64,000 nucleotides of DNA from assembly GCA_019234295.1 (NCBI GenBank), contig JAFALK010000046.1:1-64000 (forward strand), read 5' to 3'. The position numbers and the translations under genes are program-made. The notes under the pieces were generated by a model that had not been told where the DNA came from, searched no databases, and worked only from the letters and a program-made list of their open reading frames with translations. Of this stretch, positions 36,875-47,849 are shown one piece after another; position 1 is the stretch's first letter; each line of letters begins with the position of its first letter. The DNA is from Roseateles sp. Its GTDB lineage: Bacteria > Pseudomonadota > Gammaproteobacteria > Burkholderiales > Burkholderiaceae_C.

Positions 36875-38098
36875 ATGTCGAACCTGCTCTACTTCGTGCA
36901 CCGGCTGCCGTACCCGCCGAACAAGGGCGACAAGCTCGGCTCCTACCACCTGCTTGCGCATCTGGCGAAGCGCCACAAGATCTATCTGGGCACCTTCGTC
37001 GACGATCCGGACGATTGGCAATACGTGGACGTGCTGCGCAGCCTGTGCGCGGAGGTGCGTGCCGTTCCCTTGCACCCCGGTGTGGCCAAGATCGGCAGCG
37101 CGCGTGGCTTGCTCAGCGGCGAAGCCCTGAGCCTGCCTTTTTACCGGAAGGCTCAGCTCATGAGCTGGGCCCGGGATCTGGCCACGCGTGTGCCGCTCGA
37201 TGCATCGGTGATCTATTCCGGCGTCATGGCCCAGTACGCCATGGTCTTTCCCGAGCTGCCCATGCTGCTGAATTTTGCCGACGTCGATTCGGCCAAATGG
37301 ACCCAGTACGCGCCCCAGCACCGCTGGCCCATGTCGTGGGTCTATGCGAGGGAAGGGCGCAAGCTCCTCGCATTCGAGCAGGAAGCGGCGCGGGCAGCGC
37401 AATGCAGCTTCTTCGTCACGGCCAACGAGGTGGCCCTGTTCCGGCAGCTTTCGCCCGGACTCGACGCCGAGCTGGACGTCCTCGGCAACGGTGTCGATGC
37501 CGATCGTTTCGCGCCCGATGACGCGCGCCCGAATCCTTTCCAGGCCGATGAAATCCCCTTGGTGTTCACGGGCGCTATGGACTACTGGCCCAATGTGGAT
37601 GCCGTCAGCTGGTTTGCCGAAGCCGTACTGCCGCAGTTGCGGCAACGCTTTGCGACACTGCGCTTCCACATCGTCGGGCGCAGCCCGGCGCCCGCGGTTC
37701 AGGCTTTGGCTCAGCAGCCGGGCATCAAGGTGACCGGTACGGTGCCCGACGTTCGCCCCTACCTGCAGCATGCTGCGGCCGTGGTGGCGCCTCTGCGCGT
37801 GGCGCGAGGCATCCAGAACAAGGTCCTGGAGGCAATGGCTATGGGCCAGCCCGTGGTCGTCGCGCGCAATTGCGCGGAAGTCATCAGCCCGGATCCCACG
37901 CTCGCCGAGTTGCTGCCCGCCGATTCCGCCGAGGACTACGTGGCGCACCTGTCCAGCCTCATCGAGGACCGTGCGCTGGCAGCTCGCGTGGGCGCTGCGG
38001 GTCGCCAATGCGTGCTGAGCCGCTTCAGCTGGGATGCCCACCTCTCGGTCGTCGACCGCCATCTAGATGCCTTGCTGGCAGAAAAGGAGACTGCATGA
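36875..38098 (+). CDS. Glycosyltransferase, TIGR03087-like (XrtA system)
   Basis: The 407-residue GT4-type enzyme begins LLYFVHRLPYPPNKGDKLGS, characteristic of the TIGR03087 family, and has a GT-B fold with VFTGAMDYWPNVDAVSWF in the middle and a C-terminal donor-binding part VAPLRVARGIQNKVLEAMAM with the conserved Glu. It should extend the lipid-linked oligosaccharide in the cytoplasm. The stop overlaps the exosortase start (ATGA), which fixes the order glycosyltransferase-xrtA. Confidence 0.92.
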   Translation: MSNLLYFVHRLPYPPNKGDKLGSYHLLAHLAKRHKIYLGTFVDDPDDWQYVDVLRSLCAEVRAVPLHPGVAKIGSARGLLSGEALSLPFYRKAQLMSWARDLATRVPLDASVIYSGVMAQYAMVFPELPMLLNFADVDSAKWTQYAPQHRWPMSWVYAREGRKLLAFEQEAARAAQCSFFVTANEVALFRQLSPGLDAELDVLGNGVDADRFAPDDARPNPFQADEIPLVFTGAMDYWPNVDAVSWFAEAVLPQLRQRFATLRFHIVGRSPAPAVQALAQQPGIKVTGTVPDVRPYLQHAAAVVAPLRVARGIQNKVLEAMAMGQPVVVARNCAEVISPDPTLAELLPADSAEDYVAHLSSLIEDRALAARVGAAGRQCVLSRFSWDAHLSVVDRHLDALLAEKETA

Positions 38099-39663
38099 GC
38101 CTGTCCCGCATCCCGGAGCCTTGGCGCCGCGCATTGCCCGGTCTGCTGCTGGTCCTGGCAGCGATCTTGCTGCTCTACGGCCGTACGGGGCTGGCCATGG
38201 TCGAGATCTGGGACCGCTCCGGGACCTTCGCTCACGCCTTCGTGGTGCCGCCCATCGCGCTCTGGCTGATATGGCGCCGCCGCGAGGACCTGGCCCGCTT
38301 CGAACCGCGGCCAATGCCTTGGGTGCTCCTGCCCATGGCGCTGCTGGGCCTGGGCTGGCTGCTGGGCGAACTCGTGGCTGTCAATGCCGTGACGCAACTC
38401 GCCTTCACCGCCATGCTGGTGCTGGCGGTGCCGCTGTGCCTCGGCTGGCAAGTCACCCGGCTGATCGCCTTTCCGCTGCTCTTCCTGTTTTTCTCCGTGC
38501 CGATCGGCGAGTTCATGCTGCCGGTCATGATGGAGTGGACGGCCAACTTCACTGTCGCGGCGCTGCGGGCCTCGGGCGTGCCCGTCTATCGCGAGGGACT
38601 ATCCTTCGTCATTCCTACCGGATCCTGGTCCGTGGTGGAGGCTTGCAGCGGCGTGCGCTACCTGATCGCGTCGGTCATGGTTGGCACGCTCTTCGCGTAC
38701 CTGAACTACCGAAGCTTGCGCCGGCGGCTGTTGTTCGTAGCGGTTGCTGCGACCCTGCCCATCCTGGCCAACTGGCTGCGTGCTTACATGATCGTGATGC
38801 TCGGGCATCTATCCAACAACAGCCTGGCCACCGGCGTCGACCACATCATCTACGGCTGGTTGTTCTTCGGCGTGGTGATGCTGGTGCTGTTCATCATCGG
38901 TATGCGCTGGGCGGAGCCTGATGCGCCGCCGGCCGTGCCCAAGCCCGAAGCGCGGGCACCGAGCAGCCCTGGCGCAGTGGCGGCCGTGGTGGCCGCGCTG
39001 GCCCTGCTGGCCTTGCCGGTCCTTGCCCTGCAGCGCATGGACGCGGGTACGCCTCCCGTGATCTCGGCCCTGCAGCCTCCGCAGCTCGACAGCCAGGGTT
39101 GGCGGCCCGACGCGCTGTCGGCCGACGAATACAAGCCACATTTTGAGAACCCGCGCGCCGAGATCCAACAGCGCTATCGCAACGCCGCGGGCGTTTCCCT
39201 GGGTGTTTACATCGCCTACTACCGCCATCAGGACTATGCGAGCAAGCTGGTGTCCTCCAACAACGTGCTGGTGCAGCCATCGTCCAAGCTGTGGCGCTCC
39301 ACGGCCACCGGCGCCGCGACGGTGCAGGTGGGCAATGTGAGCCTGGCGCTGCGCACGGTGGACATGCGCGACACGAGAGCGGAAGAAGAAGCCGCGCCGA
39401 CCCGTCTGCGCGCCTTCCAGGTCTACTGGGTGAACGGTCGCTGGATCAGCAGCGACGTGATGGCCAAGGTCCACGGCGCGCTATCACGCCTGACCGGTCA
39501 TGGCGACGACGCAGCGGTGCTGGTGGTCTACGCAGCGCGGTCGGATCAGGCTGAGGCGCAAGCAAATGCATTCTTGCGTGACAACCTTGTGTTGCTGGAA
39601 GGCTGGCTTCAGGGTGTGAAGGCCTCGGCCGACGCGAGGGCTCGGCGACAATCGATCTCTTGA
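38095..39663 (+). CDS. xrtA: Exosortase A with fused EpsI domain
   Basis: The 522-residue membrane protein has about eight helices in its first 270 residues with the exosortase active site: Cys184 in VVEACSGVRYL, Arg229 in NWLRAYMIV and His250 in GVDHIIYGW. The C-terminal part (about 300-510) is an EpsI-type periplasmic domain (WRPDALSADEYKPHFEN, VGVYIAYYR-like, VYWVNGRWISSDVMAKV). XrtA is a cysteine transpeptidase-like enzyme that cleaves PEP-CTERM tails at the inner membrane; fusion to EpsI is common in this system. Its two visible substrates in this window are the proteins at 5-748 and 26820-27635. Confidence 0.95.
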   Translation: MSLSRIPEPWRRALPGLLLVLAAILLLYGRTGLAMVEIWDRSGTFAHAFVVPPIALWLIWRRREDLARFEPRPMPWVLLPMALLGLGWLLGELVAVNAVTQLAFTAMLVLAVPLCLGWQVTRLIAFPLLFLFFSVPIGEFMLPVMMEWTANFTVAALRASGVPVYREGLSFVIPTGSWSVVEACSGVRYLIASVMVGTLFAYLNYRSLRRRLLFVAVAATLPILANWLRAYMIVMLGHLSNNSLATGVDHIIYGWLFFGVVMLVLFIIGMRWAEPDAPPAVPKPEARAPSSPGAVAAVVAALALLALPVLALQRMDAGTPPVISALQPPQLDSQGWRPDALSADEYKPHFENPRAEIQQRYRNAAGVSLGVYIAYYRHQDYASKLVSSNNVLVQPSSKLWRSTATGAATVQVGNVSLALRTVDMRDTRAEEEAAPTRLRAFQVYWVNGRWISSDVMAKVHGALSRLTGHGDDAAVLVVYAARSDQAEAQANAFLRDNLVLLEGWLQGVKASADARARRQSIS

Positions 39664-39694
39664 GCGGGAAGCAGTTTCTTAGGAGAGCGCAGAA

Positions 39695-40972
<1,278 letters not shown>

Positions 40973-40979
40973 CCCCCCC

Positions 40980-42149
40980 ATGAGTCACGACCCCCGCCCG
41001 CTCATCGTTCATGTGATGAACCGCTTCGACACGGGCGGGTTGGAGAACGGCGTCGTCAACCTGATCAACCACATGCCGGCCGACGCCTATCGCCACGCCG
41101 TGCTGGCGCTGACCGAGGTGACGGACTTTCGGCAACGGGTGGAGCGCAAGGACGTGGAGTTCATCGCACTGAACAAGCCGCCGGGGCAGGGGCTCTGGCA
41201 GTTCCCCAAGCTCTTTCGCATCTTCCGCCGCCTGCGGCCCGCCGTCGTGCACAGCCGCAACCTGTCGGCGCTGGAGGTGCAACTGCCGGCCTGGGCCGCG
41301 GGCGTGCCGGTGCGCATTCACGGAGAGCATGGCCGCGACGTCGGCGACCTGGACGGCTCCAACAAGACCTACCAGCGCGTGCGCCGCTTTTACCGGCCCT
41401 TCGTGCATCACTACGTGGCCTTGTCGCGCGACCTCCAGGTCTATCTGACCGATGCGATCCACGTGCCGGCCGATCGCATCACGCAAACCTACAACGGCGT
41501 GGACGCGCTGCGCTTCCATCCCGCGGCCGACGGCCCCGACCGCATCGAGGGCTGCCCCTTCGACCCGGGCCGGCACTGGATCGTCGGGACCGTGGGCCGC
41601 ATGGCCGAGGTCAAGGACCAGACCTTGCTGGCGCGTGCCTTCATCGAGATGCTTCGCGCGGTGCCGGAGCTGCGCGATCGCGCGCGGCTGGTGATGGTCG
41701 GCGAAGGCCCCTTGCGCGAACGCGCGAGCGCCTTGCTGGCGGGGGCCGGCATGGCCGATTTGGCCTGGCTGCCTGGCGAACGCTCGGATGTGCCGGCCAT
41801 CCTGCGCGGCCTGCACGCCTTCGTCCTGCCCTCGCTGGCCGAAGGCATCTCCAACACCATCCTCGAGGCGATGGCCTGTGGCCTGCCGGTGCTGGCTACC
41901 GACGTGGGCGGTAACGCCGATCTGATTGAGGCCGGCAGCACCGGCGTGCTCGTGCCCGCCGCACAGGTGGCGCCAATGGCGCAGGCGCTGCAAGATTGGG
42001 CCACGGCGGCGGACGCCGTGAAGGCCATGGGCTGCCGCGGGCGGGAACGCATCGAACGCCGCTTCAGCATGGCGGCGATGGTCCGCAACTACCAGGGCAT
42101 CTACGACCGGCAGCTGCAGCAGCGCCAGCCGTTGGCGCTCGCCAGCTGA
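40980..42149 (+). CDS. Glycosyltransferase, TIGR03088-like (XrtA system)
   Basis: A 389-residue GT4 enzyme. It contains VIHVMNRF-like VHVMNRFDTGGLENGVVNLI at the N-terminus, the acceptor-side region RIHGEHGRDVGDLDGSN, and the donor site VLPSLAEGISNTILEAMACG with the ExxxxxxxE pattern. The family is specific to XrtA clusters. It starts eight bases after the dehydrogenase stop and is followed by the amidotransferase gene after 13 bases. The sugar added is not predictable from sequence. Confidence 0.92.
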   Translation: MSHDPRPLIVHVMNRFDTGGLENGVVNLINHMPADAYRHAVLALTEVTDFRQRVERKDVEFIALNKPPGQGLWQFPKLFRIFRRLRPAVVHSRNLSALEVQLPAWAAGVPVRIHGEHGRDVGDLDGSNKTYQRVRRFYRPFVHHYVALSRDLQVYLTDAIHVPADRITQTYNGVDALRFHPAADGPDRIEGCPFDPGRHWIVGTVGRMAEVKDQTLLARAFIEMLRAVPELRDRARLVMVGEGPLRERASALLAGAGMADLAWLPGERSDVPAILRGLHAFVLPSLAEGISNTILEAMACGLPVLATDVGGNADLIEAGSTGVLVPAAQVAPMAQALQDWATAADAVKAMGCRGRERIERRFSMAAMVRNYQGIYDRQLQQRQPLALAS

Positions 42150-42162
42150 GAGGGTACGAACC

Positions 42163-44085
42163 ATGTGCGGCATCACCGGCATTTTCGACACACGGAGCCA
42201 GCGCGAGATGGATCGCGCCGTGCTCCAGCGCATGAACGACTCTCAGCAGCACCGCGGCCCCGACGAGGGCTCGCTGCATCTGGAGCAGGGGCTTGGCTTG
42301 GGCCACCGCCGCCTGTCCATCATCGATATCGCCACCGGCCAGCAGCCGCTGTTCAACGAGGACCGCAGCGTCGTCATCGTCTTCAACGGCGAGATCTACA
42401 ACTACCAGTCCCTGATGGCCGAGTTGCAGGCGCTGGGCTACGGCTTCCACACCAAGAGCGACACCGAGGTCATCGTCCACGCCTGGGAGGCCTGGGGCGC
42501 GGATTGCGTGAAGCGCCTGCGCGGCATGTTCGCCTTTGCGATCTGGGACCGCAACAAGCAGCAGTTCTTCATGGCACGCGACCGCCTGGGCGTCAAGCCC
42601 ATGTACTACGCGCTGACGGACGACGGCCTGCTCCTATTCGGCTCCGAGCTCAAGTCCCTGATGGCCCACCCAGGCCTCAAACGGGAGATCGACCCGCTGG
42701 CGGTGGAGGAGTACTTCGCGCTGGGCTATGTGGCCGAGCCGCGCACCATCTTCCGCCAGGCCAAGAAGCTGCCGCCGGCCAGCACCCTGCTGATCCGCCG
42801 CGGCGAGACCGTGGGCGAGCCGCGCGAGTACTGGGACGTTCGCTTCACGCTCGACGCCAAGATCAGCGATACCGAGGCCTGCGAAGAATTGACGCGCCGC
42901 CTGCGCGAATCGGTCCGTCTGCGGATGATCGCCGAGGTGCCCCTGGGCGCCTTCCTCTCGGGCGGTGTCGATTCGAGCGCCGTCGTGGCCATGATGGCCG
43001 GCGAAAGCGTTGAGCCCGTCAACACCTGCTCGATCGCCTTCGATGACCCGGCCTACAACGAGGCCATGTTCGCGCAGCAGGTGGCGGACCGCTACCGCAC
43101 GAATCACCGTGTGGAGACGGTGCAAAGCGACGACTTCGACCTCATCGACACCCTGGCCCGACTCTACGACGAGCCCTATGCCGACAGCTCCGCCATCCCC
43201 ACGTATCGGGTCTGCCAACTGGCGCGCAAACACGTGACGGTGGCGCTCTCGGGCGACGGCGGCGACGAAAGTCTGGGCGGCTACCGCCGCTACAAGCTGC
43301 ACATGATGGAGGAGCGCTTGCGCTCGGCCCTGCCGCTGGGCGTGCGTCGGCCGATCTTCGGTGCCCTGGGGCAGCTCTATCCCAAGGCTGACTGGGCGCC
43401 GCGTGTGTTCCGGGCCAAGACGACCTTCCAGGCACTGGCACGCAACTCGGTGGAAGCCTACTTCCACAGCATGAGCCTGATCCGCCAGCCCGAGCGCGAG
43501 CGCGTCTTCAGCGACCGCTTCCGGCGCGAGCTCGGCGGCTATGACGCCGCAGAGGTCTTCGCGCGCTATGCGGCCCGCGCCGACACCGAGGATCCACTCG
43601 CACTGATCCAGTACATCGACCTGCACACCTACCTGGTCGGCGACATCAACACCAAAGTCGACCGCGCCAGCATGGCCCATTCGCTGGAGGTGCGCGAGCC
43701 ACTGATGGACCACGAGCTCGTCGAGTGGCTGGCCACGCTGCCGTCCTCGATCAAGCTGCGCGGCAACGAGAGCAAGTTCTTGCTCAAGAAGGCGATGGAG
43801 CCGCATCTGCCGGCCGACATCATGTACCGGCCCAAGATGGGCTTTGCCGTGCCGCTGGTGCGCTGGTTCCGCGGCCCGCTGCGCCAGCGCGTGCGCGACT
43901 CGCTGCTGGCCGGCCCGCTCGCCGATTCCGGCTGGTTCGACCTGGGCGGCCTGCGCCAGCTGATCGAGCAGCATGAGAGTGGCGCCCGCGATCACAGCAC
44001 GCCGCTGTGGACGCTGCTGATGTACGACGCCTTCCTGCGCAATGTGATGGGCGAGCAGCCGGCCGCGACGGCGCTGGCTGCCTGA
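42163..44085 (+). CDS. XrtA-system amidotransferase, asparagine-synthase type (TIGR03108-like)
   Basis: The 640-residue protein has an N-terminal class II glutamine amidotransferase domain with the nucleophile Cys2 (MCGITGIFD) and FNGEIYNYQSL, and a C-terminal synthetase domain with the ATP pyrophosphatase loop LSGGVDSSAVV and SGDGGDESLGGY. Homologues amidate asparagine; those in polysaccharide loci are believed to convert uronic acid carboxylates to amides. Both catalytic halves look intact. Neighbouring uronic-acid-forming dehydrogenases on both sides agree with such a role. Confidence 0.92.
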   Translation: MCGITGIFDTRSQREMDRAVLQRMNDSQQHRGPDEGSLHLEQGLGLGHRRLSIIDIATGQQPLFNEDRSVVIVFNGEIYNYQSLMAELQALGYGFHTKSDTEVIVHAWEAWGADCVKRLRGMFAFAIWDRNKQQFFMARDRLGVKPMYYALTDDGLLLFGSELKSLMAHPGLKREIDPLAVEEYFALGYVAEPRTIFRQAKKLPPASTLLIRRGETVGEPREYWDVRFTLDAKISDTEACEELTRRLRESVRLRMIAEVPLGAFLSGGVDSSAVVAMMAGESVEPVNTCSIAFDDPAYNEAMFAQQVADRYRTNHRVETVQSDDFDLIDTLARLYDEPYADSSAIPTYRVCQLARKHVTVALSGDGGDESLGGYRRYKLHMMEERLRSALPLGVRRPIFGALGQLYPKADWAPRVFRAKTTFQALARNSVEAYFHSMSLIRQPERERVFSDRFRRELGGYDAAEVFARYAARADTEDPLALIQYIDLHTYLVGDINTKVDRASMAHSLEVREPLMDHELVEWLATLPSSIKLRGNESKFLLKKAMEPHLPADIMYRPKMGFAVPLVRWFRGPLRQRVRDSLLAGPLADSGWFDLGGLRQLIEQHESGARDHSTPLWTLLMYDAFLRNVMGEQPAATALAA

Positions 44086-44110
44086 AGACAGACAACGAGA
44101 AGGGGCCCCC

Positions 44111-45424
44111 GTGAAAATTTCGATCTTCGGTCTTGGCTATGTCGGTGCGGTGTCCTGTGCCTGTCTGCCGGAGCTGGGTCACGAGGTGATCGGTGTCGAC
44201 ACCAATCCGCTCAAGGTTCGCATGATCAACGACGGCCAGTCGCCGGTGGTGGAGGAGGGCATTAACGAGCTGATCGCCTGCGCCGTCCAGGCCGGCCGCC
44301 TCAGTGCCACTGAGGACCTGGAGGCCGCCATCATGGGCTCCGAGGTCTCGCTGATCTCCGTGGCCACGCCGTCCAAGCCCAACTATGAGCCCGATCTCAC
44401 CGCGGTCGATGCCGTGATCGAGTCCATCGGCCGGGTCCTGGCCAAGAAGCCGGGCGCCCACACCGTGGTGTTGCGCAGTACGGTAGCCCCAGGCACGACG
44501 CAAGATCGCCTCCAACCCCTGCTCGAACGCGCCGCGGGCCGCAAGGTCGGCGACCGGCTCTCCCTCGTCTTCAACCCCGAATTTCTGCGCGAGGGATCCT
44601 CGGTCAAGGACTTCCACCAGCCGCCGCAGACCGTCATCGGCAGCGTCGATCCTGAAGGTTATGCCGTGCTGGAGGCCATGTACCAGGGCCTGCCGGGCGC
44701 CTTCGTGCGCACCGATTGCAAGGTGGCCGAATCCGTCAAGTACCTGTGCAACGTCTTCCACGCCATGAAGATCGTGTTCGCCAACGAGGCCGGCTCGGTG
44801 CTCAAGGCCTGCGGTCTCGACGGTCGCGAGGTCATGAAGATCTTCTGCCAGGACACCCAGCTCAACATCTCGCCGGCCTATCTGCGCCCGGGCTTCGCCT
44901 TCGGGGGGTCCTGCCTGCCAAAGGAGGTTAAGGGCTTCCTCACACTGGCGCGCGACCGCGACGTGGCCGTGCCGGCCGTGGCCGGCCTGCTCGACAGCAA
45001 CGAGGCGCACGTCAAGACCGCCTATCGCCTGATCGCGCGCGATGGCCGCCGCCGCGTGGCACTGTTCGGCCTGGCTTTCAAGCCCGGCACGGACGATATG
45101 CGCGACTCGCCCCTGGTCGCGCTGGCCGAGCAGTTGCTGGGCAAGGGCTTCGAGATGCGCATTTTCGACCGCAACGTCAAGCTCAGCCGGCTGCTCGGCA
45201 AGAACAAGGAGTTTGTGGAGCGCGAGATCCCTCACCTGGATCGCCTGCTGCTCGATTCCCCGGAAGCCGTGCTGGATCAGGCCGAGATCATCGTGATCGG
45301 CCACGCCGACGCGGAGGCCCGCAAGGCCATCGTCTCGCGCGCCAAGGACAAACGCATCGTCGACCTCTCCGGCTATGCCGAGCTGCGCGACTGTGGCGCC
45401 CAGTACGAGGGCATCTGCTGGTGA
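44111..45424 (+). CDS. Nucleotide-sugar dehydrogenase, GDP-mannose 6-dehydrogenase (AlgD)-like
   Basis: The 437-residue enzyme has VSIFGLGYVG-like ISIFGLGYVGAVSCACLPEL, ISVATPSKPNYEPDLTAVDA, FNPEFLREGSSVKDF and the catalytic Cys268 in FAFGGSCLPKEVKGF. These features are closest to AlgD-type GDP-mannose dehydrogenases, which make GDP-mannuronic acid by two NAD-dependent oxidations. It is the second such enzyme of the locus, with a different expected substrate from the one at 39695. A GTGA overlap couples it to the next glycosyltransferase gene. Confidence 0.88.
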   Translation: MKISIFGLGYVGAVSCACLPELGHEVIGVDTNPLKVRMINDGQSPVVEEGINELIACAVQAGRLSATEDLEAAIMGSEVSLISVATPSKPNYEPDLTAVDAVIESIGRVLAKKPGAHTVVLRSTVAPGTTQDRLQPLLERAAGRKVGDRLSLVFNPEFLREGSSVKDFHQPPQTVIGSVDPEGYAVLEAMYQGLPGAFVRTDCKVAESVKYLCNVFHAMKIVFANEAGSVLKACGLDGREVMKIFCQDTQLNISPAYLRPGFAFGGSCLPKEVKGFLTLARDRDVAVPAVAGLLDSNEAHVKTAYRLIARDGRRRVALFGLAFKPGTDDMRDSPLVALAEQLLGKGFEMRIFDRNVKLSRLLGKNKEFVEREIPHLDRLLLDSPEAVLDQAEIIVIGHADAEARKAIVSRAKDKRIVDLSGYAELRDCGAQYEGICW

Positions 45425-46647
45425 AGAAGCCGCGCCTGGTCTTCGTTTCTCCGTTGTTCCTGTTCCCGAACGACGCGGGCGGCAAGATCCGCACGACCAA
45501 CATCTTGCGGCAGCTCAAGGGCGGCTTCTTTGAGCTCGTGCTTGTCTGCCCGGCCACGCCCGAGCAGCTGAACGGCTGGCGCGCCGAGCTGGAGAGCGTC
45601 TGCGACGAACTCGTCCACTGGGCGCCCGCCAAGCCGCCGCCGCGCTGGCGCCGTGCGCTGGACCTGCTCGACGAGCTGCCCGTCAACGTGGTGGCCGACC
45701 GGACCCGGCAGGGGCGCGACGCCGTGCGTCAGGTGCTCGAGAACGGTCGCACGGACCTGCTGTTGATCGATTTCGTGCACGGTGCGGTGCTCATGCCCGA
45801 GGACGTCGAACTGCCGACGATCTGCTTCACGCACAACGTAGAGGCGGAAATCTTCGCCCGTCACGCGCAGCAAAGCGGCAAGCACCTGATGCGCCGCATC
45901 TGGGCGGCCCAGCACCGCAAGATGCAGAGATTCGAGGGGAGGTCGCTGCGGCGCTTTCGCTCCGTCATCGCCGTGTCGGAGCGCGACGCCGCGCACTTCC
46001 GGCAGCAGTACGGCGTCTCCCGTGCCAGCGCGATTCCCACCGGCGTGGATCCGTATTACTACTTCTGGCAGGCACCACCCGCCGTCACGGCCGAGGTTCC
46101 GCCCACGGCCGTGTTCACCGGCTCGATGGATTCGGCCGCTAACATCGATGGCGTGAGCTTCTTCCTCCGCCAGGTCTGGCCGCTGGTGCTGAACGCGCGG
46201 CCTGAGGCGCGCTTTCTCGTCGTCGGCCGCTCGCCGGCGGCCAGCCTTGTGCAAATGGCGGCCCGGATGCCCAGTGTCGAGCTGACCGGGGCGGTGGACG
46301 ATGTGCGGCCCTACGTGCATCGCGGCCATGCTTTCGTCATCCCGCTGCAAGTGGGCGGCGGCACGCGTATCAAGGCCTACGAGGGTATGGCCCTGGGCTG
46401 CCCAGTGGTCTCCACCACCGTCGGCATCGAAGGCCTGGAGGCCGAACCCGACCAGCACTATCTGCGCTGCGACGATGCGGCGTCGATCGCCGCTGCCGTG
46501 CTGCGACTCTTCGACGATGCCGCGCTGCGCCAGCGTCTGTCTGTCGACGCGCGAAAGCTGGTGGAGACACGCTTCGGACAGGAGCGCGTGGGGCGCGTCT
46601 TTGAGCAGATCTGCATCGACACCCTGCATGGTGAGGCTGGCGTATGA
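45421..46647 (+). CDS. Glycosyltransferase, GT4 family
   Basis: The 408-residue protein begins LVFVSPLFLFPNDAGGKIRT, has the middle VFTGSMDSAANIDGVSFFLR and a donor site VIPLQVGGGTRIKAYEGMAL. The layout is similar to the TIGR03087-like enzyme at 36875, suggesting an old duplication, with a different acceptor part. The start is GTG inside the upstream stop codon (GTGA). Together with the next gene (ATGA overlap) it forms a translationally coupled pair. Sugar specificity unknown. Confidence 0.88.
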   Translation: MKKPRLVFVSPLFLFPNDAGGKIRTTNILRQLKGGFFELVLVCPATPEQLNGWRAELESVCDELVHWAPAKPPPRWRRALDLLDELPVNVVADRTRQGRDAVRQVLENGRTDLLLIDFVHGAVLMPEDVELPTICFTHNVEAEIFARHAQQSGKHLMRRIWAAQHRKMQRFEGRSLRRFRSVIAVSERDAAHFRQQYGVSRASAIPTGVDPYYYFWQAPPAVTAEVPPTAVFTGSMDSAANIDGVSFFLRQVWPLVLNARPEARFLVVGRSPAASLVQMAARMPSVELTGAVDDVRPYVHRGHAFVIPLQVGGGTRIKAYEGMALGCPVVSTTVGIEGLEAEPDQHYLRCDDAASIAAAVLRLFDDAALRQRLSVDARKLVETRFGQERVGRVFEQICIDTLHGEAGV

Positions 46648-47834
46648 GCGGCAAGCTGCGTGTGCTGACCTTTTCGACGCTGTACCCGAGCAGTGTCCGG
46701 CCCAGTCACGGCATCTTTGTGGAGACGCGTCTGCGCGAATTGCTCAAGACCGGCCGGATCGACTCCCGGGTCGTGGCTCCTGTGCCCTGGTTCCCGTCCA
46801 AGAACGAGCGCTTCGGCGATCGCGCCCGCATGGCACGCACGCCAAGGCGTGAGACGCACAACGGGATCGACGTTCAGCATCCGCGTTACGCGCTGCCGCC
46901 GAAGGTCGGCATGACCGTGGCTCCGCTGATGCTCGCATTGGGTGCCCGCAGCTCAGTGCAGCGCTTGCTCGACGAAGGTTTCGACTTCGACGTGATCGAT
47001 GCGCACTACTACTATCCCGACGGCGTTGCTGCGGCCTTGCTGGCGCGATGGTTCGGCAAGCCCTTCACAGTGACCGCGCGCGGCACCGACCTCAACCTGA
47101 TCCCGCAGTACCGCTTGCCGCGTCGGATGATGCAATGGGCCGCTGGCCGCGCGTCCGGCTCGATCGGGGTCTGCAACGCGCTGGTGGATGTGCTGCGGGG
47201 CTGGGGCGTGGACGAAGCCAAGCTCCACGTGATGCGCAACGGCGTGGACCTGCAGCGCTTTCGTCCCTTACCGCAAGAGCAATGCCGGCAGCGCATCGGG
47301 CAGCAGGGTTCGCCCCTGATGCTGTCGGTGGGTTACCTGATCGAGCGCAAGGGCCACCATGTAGCCATCGAGGCGCTGGCCAGGCTCCTGCCTACCCATC
47401 CTGCCGCCCGACTGATGATTGTCGGCACCGGCGAGGAGCGCCATCGTCTGGAGGCCCTGGCCGAACGGCTGGGCCTGGCGGCGCATGTGCATTTCGCGGG
47501 CGGGCAGCCGAATGCGGAGCTGCTCTACTGGTATGGAGCCGCCGACGTCCTGATCCTCGGTTCGAGCCGCGAGGGCTGGGCCAATGTGCTGTTGGAGTCC
47601 ATGGCCTGTGGTACGCCGGTGGTGGCCACGCAGATCTGGGGAACGCCCGAGGTCGTCGGGGCGGGGAGCGGCGGTCGGCTCGTTGCGGAACGATCCGGCG
47701 AGGCATTTGCTGCTGCGATATTGGACCTGCTCGAGGCCGGCACGAACCGGGCAGCCGTCCGTGCCTATGCCGAAGGTTTCAGCTGGCAGAGCACCTCTGA
47801 CGCTCAGCTGGCGCTCTTTGGCCGGCTGGCTTGA
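46644..47834 (+). CDS. Glycosyltransferase, GT4 family
   Basis: The 396-residue GT-B enzyme starts RVLTFSTLYPSSVRPSHGIF, which resembles exosortase-associated glycosyltransferases, and carries DVIDAHYYYPDGVAAALLA, VTARGTDLNLIPQ and the donor region ILGSSREGWANVLLESMACG. It is expected to add one sugar to the lipid-linked intermediate in the cytoplasm. It overlaps the gene before it by four bases and lies 15 bases before the O-antigen-ligase-like gene. Confidence 0.89.
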   Translation: MSGKLRVLTFSTLYPSSVRPSHGIFVETRLRELLKTGRIDSRVVAPVPWFPSKNERFGDRARMARTPRRETHNGIDVQHPRYALPPKVGMTVAPLMLALGARSSVQRLLDEGFDFDVIDAHYYYPDGVAAALLARWFGKPFTVTARGTDLNLIPQYRLPRRMMQWAAGRASGSIGVCNALVDVLRGWGVDEAKLHVMRNGVDLQRFRPLPQEQCRQRIGQQGSPLMLSVGYLIERKGHHVAIEALARLLPTHPAARLMIVGTGEERHRLEALAERLGLAAHVHFAGGQPNAELLYWYGAADVLILGSSREGWANVLLESMACGTPVVATQIWGTPEVVGAGSGGRLVAERSGEAFAAAILDLLEAGTNRAAVRAYAEGFSWQSTSDAQLALFGRLA

Positions 47835-47849
47835 TGGACGAGGATCTTC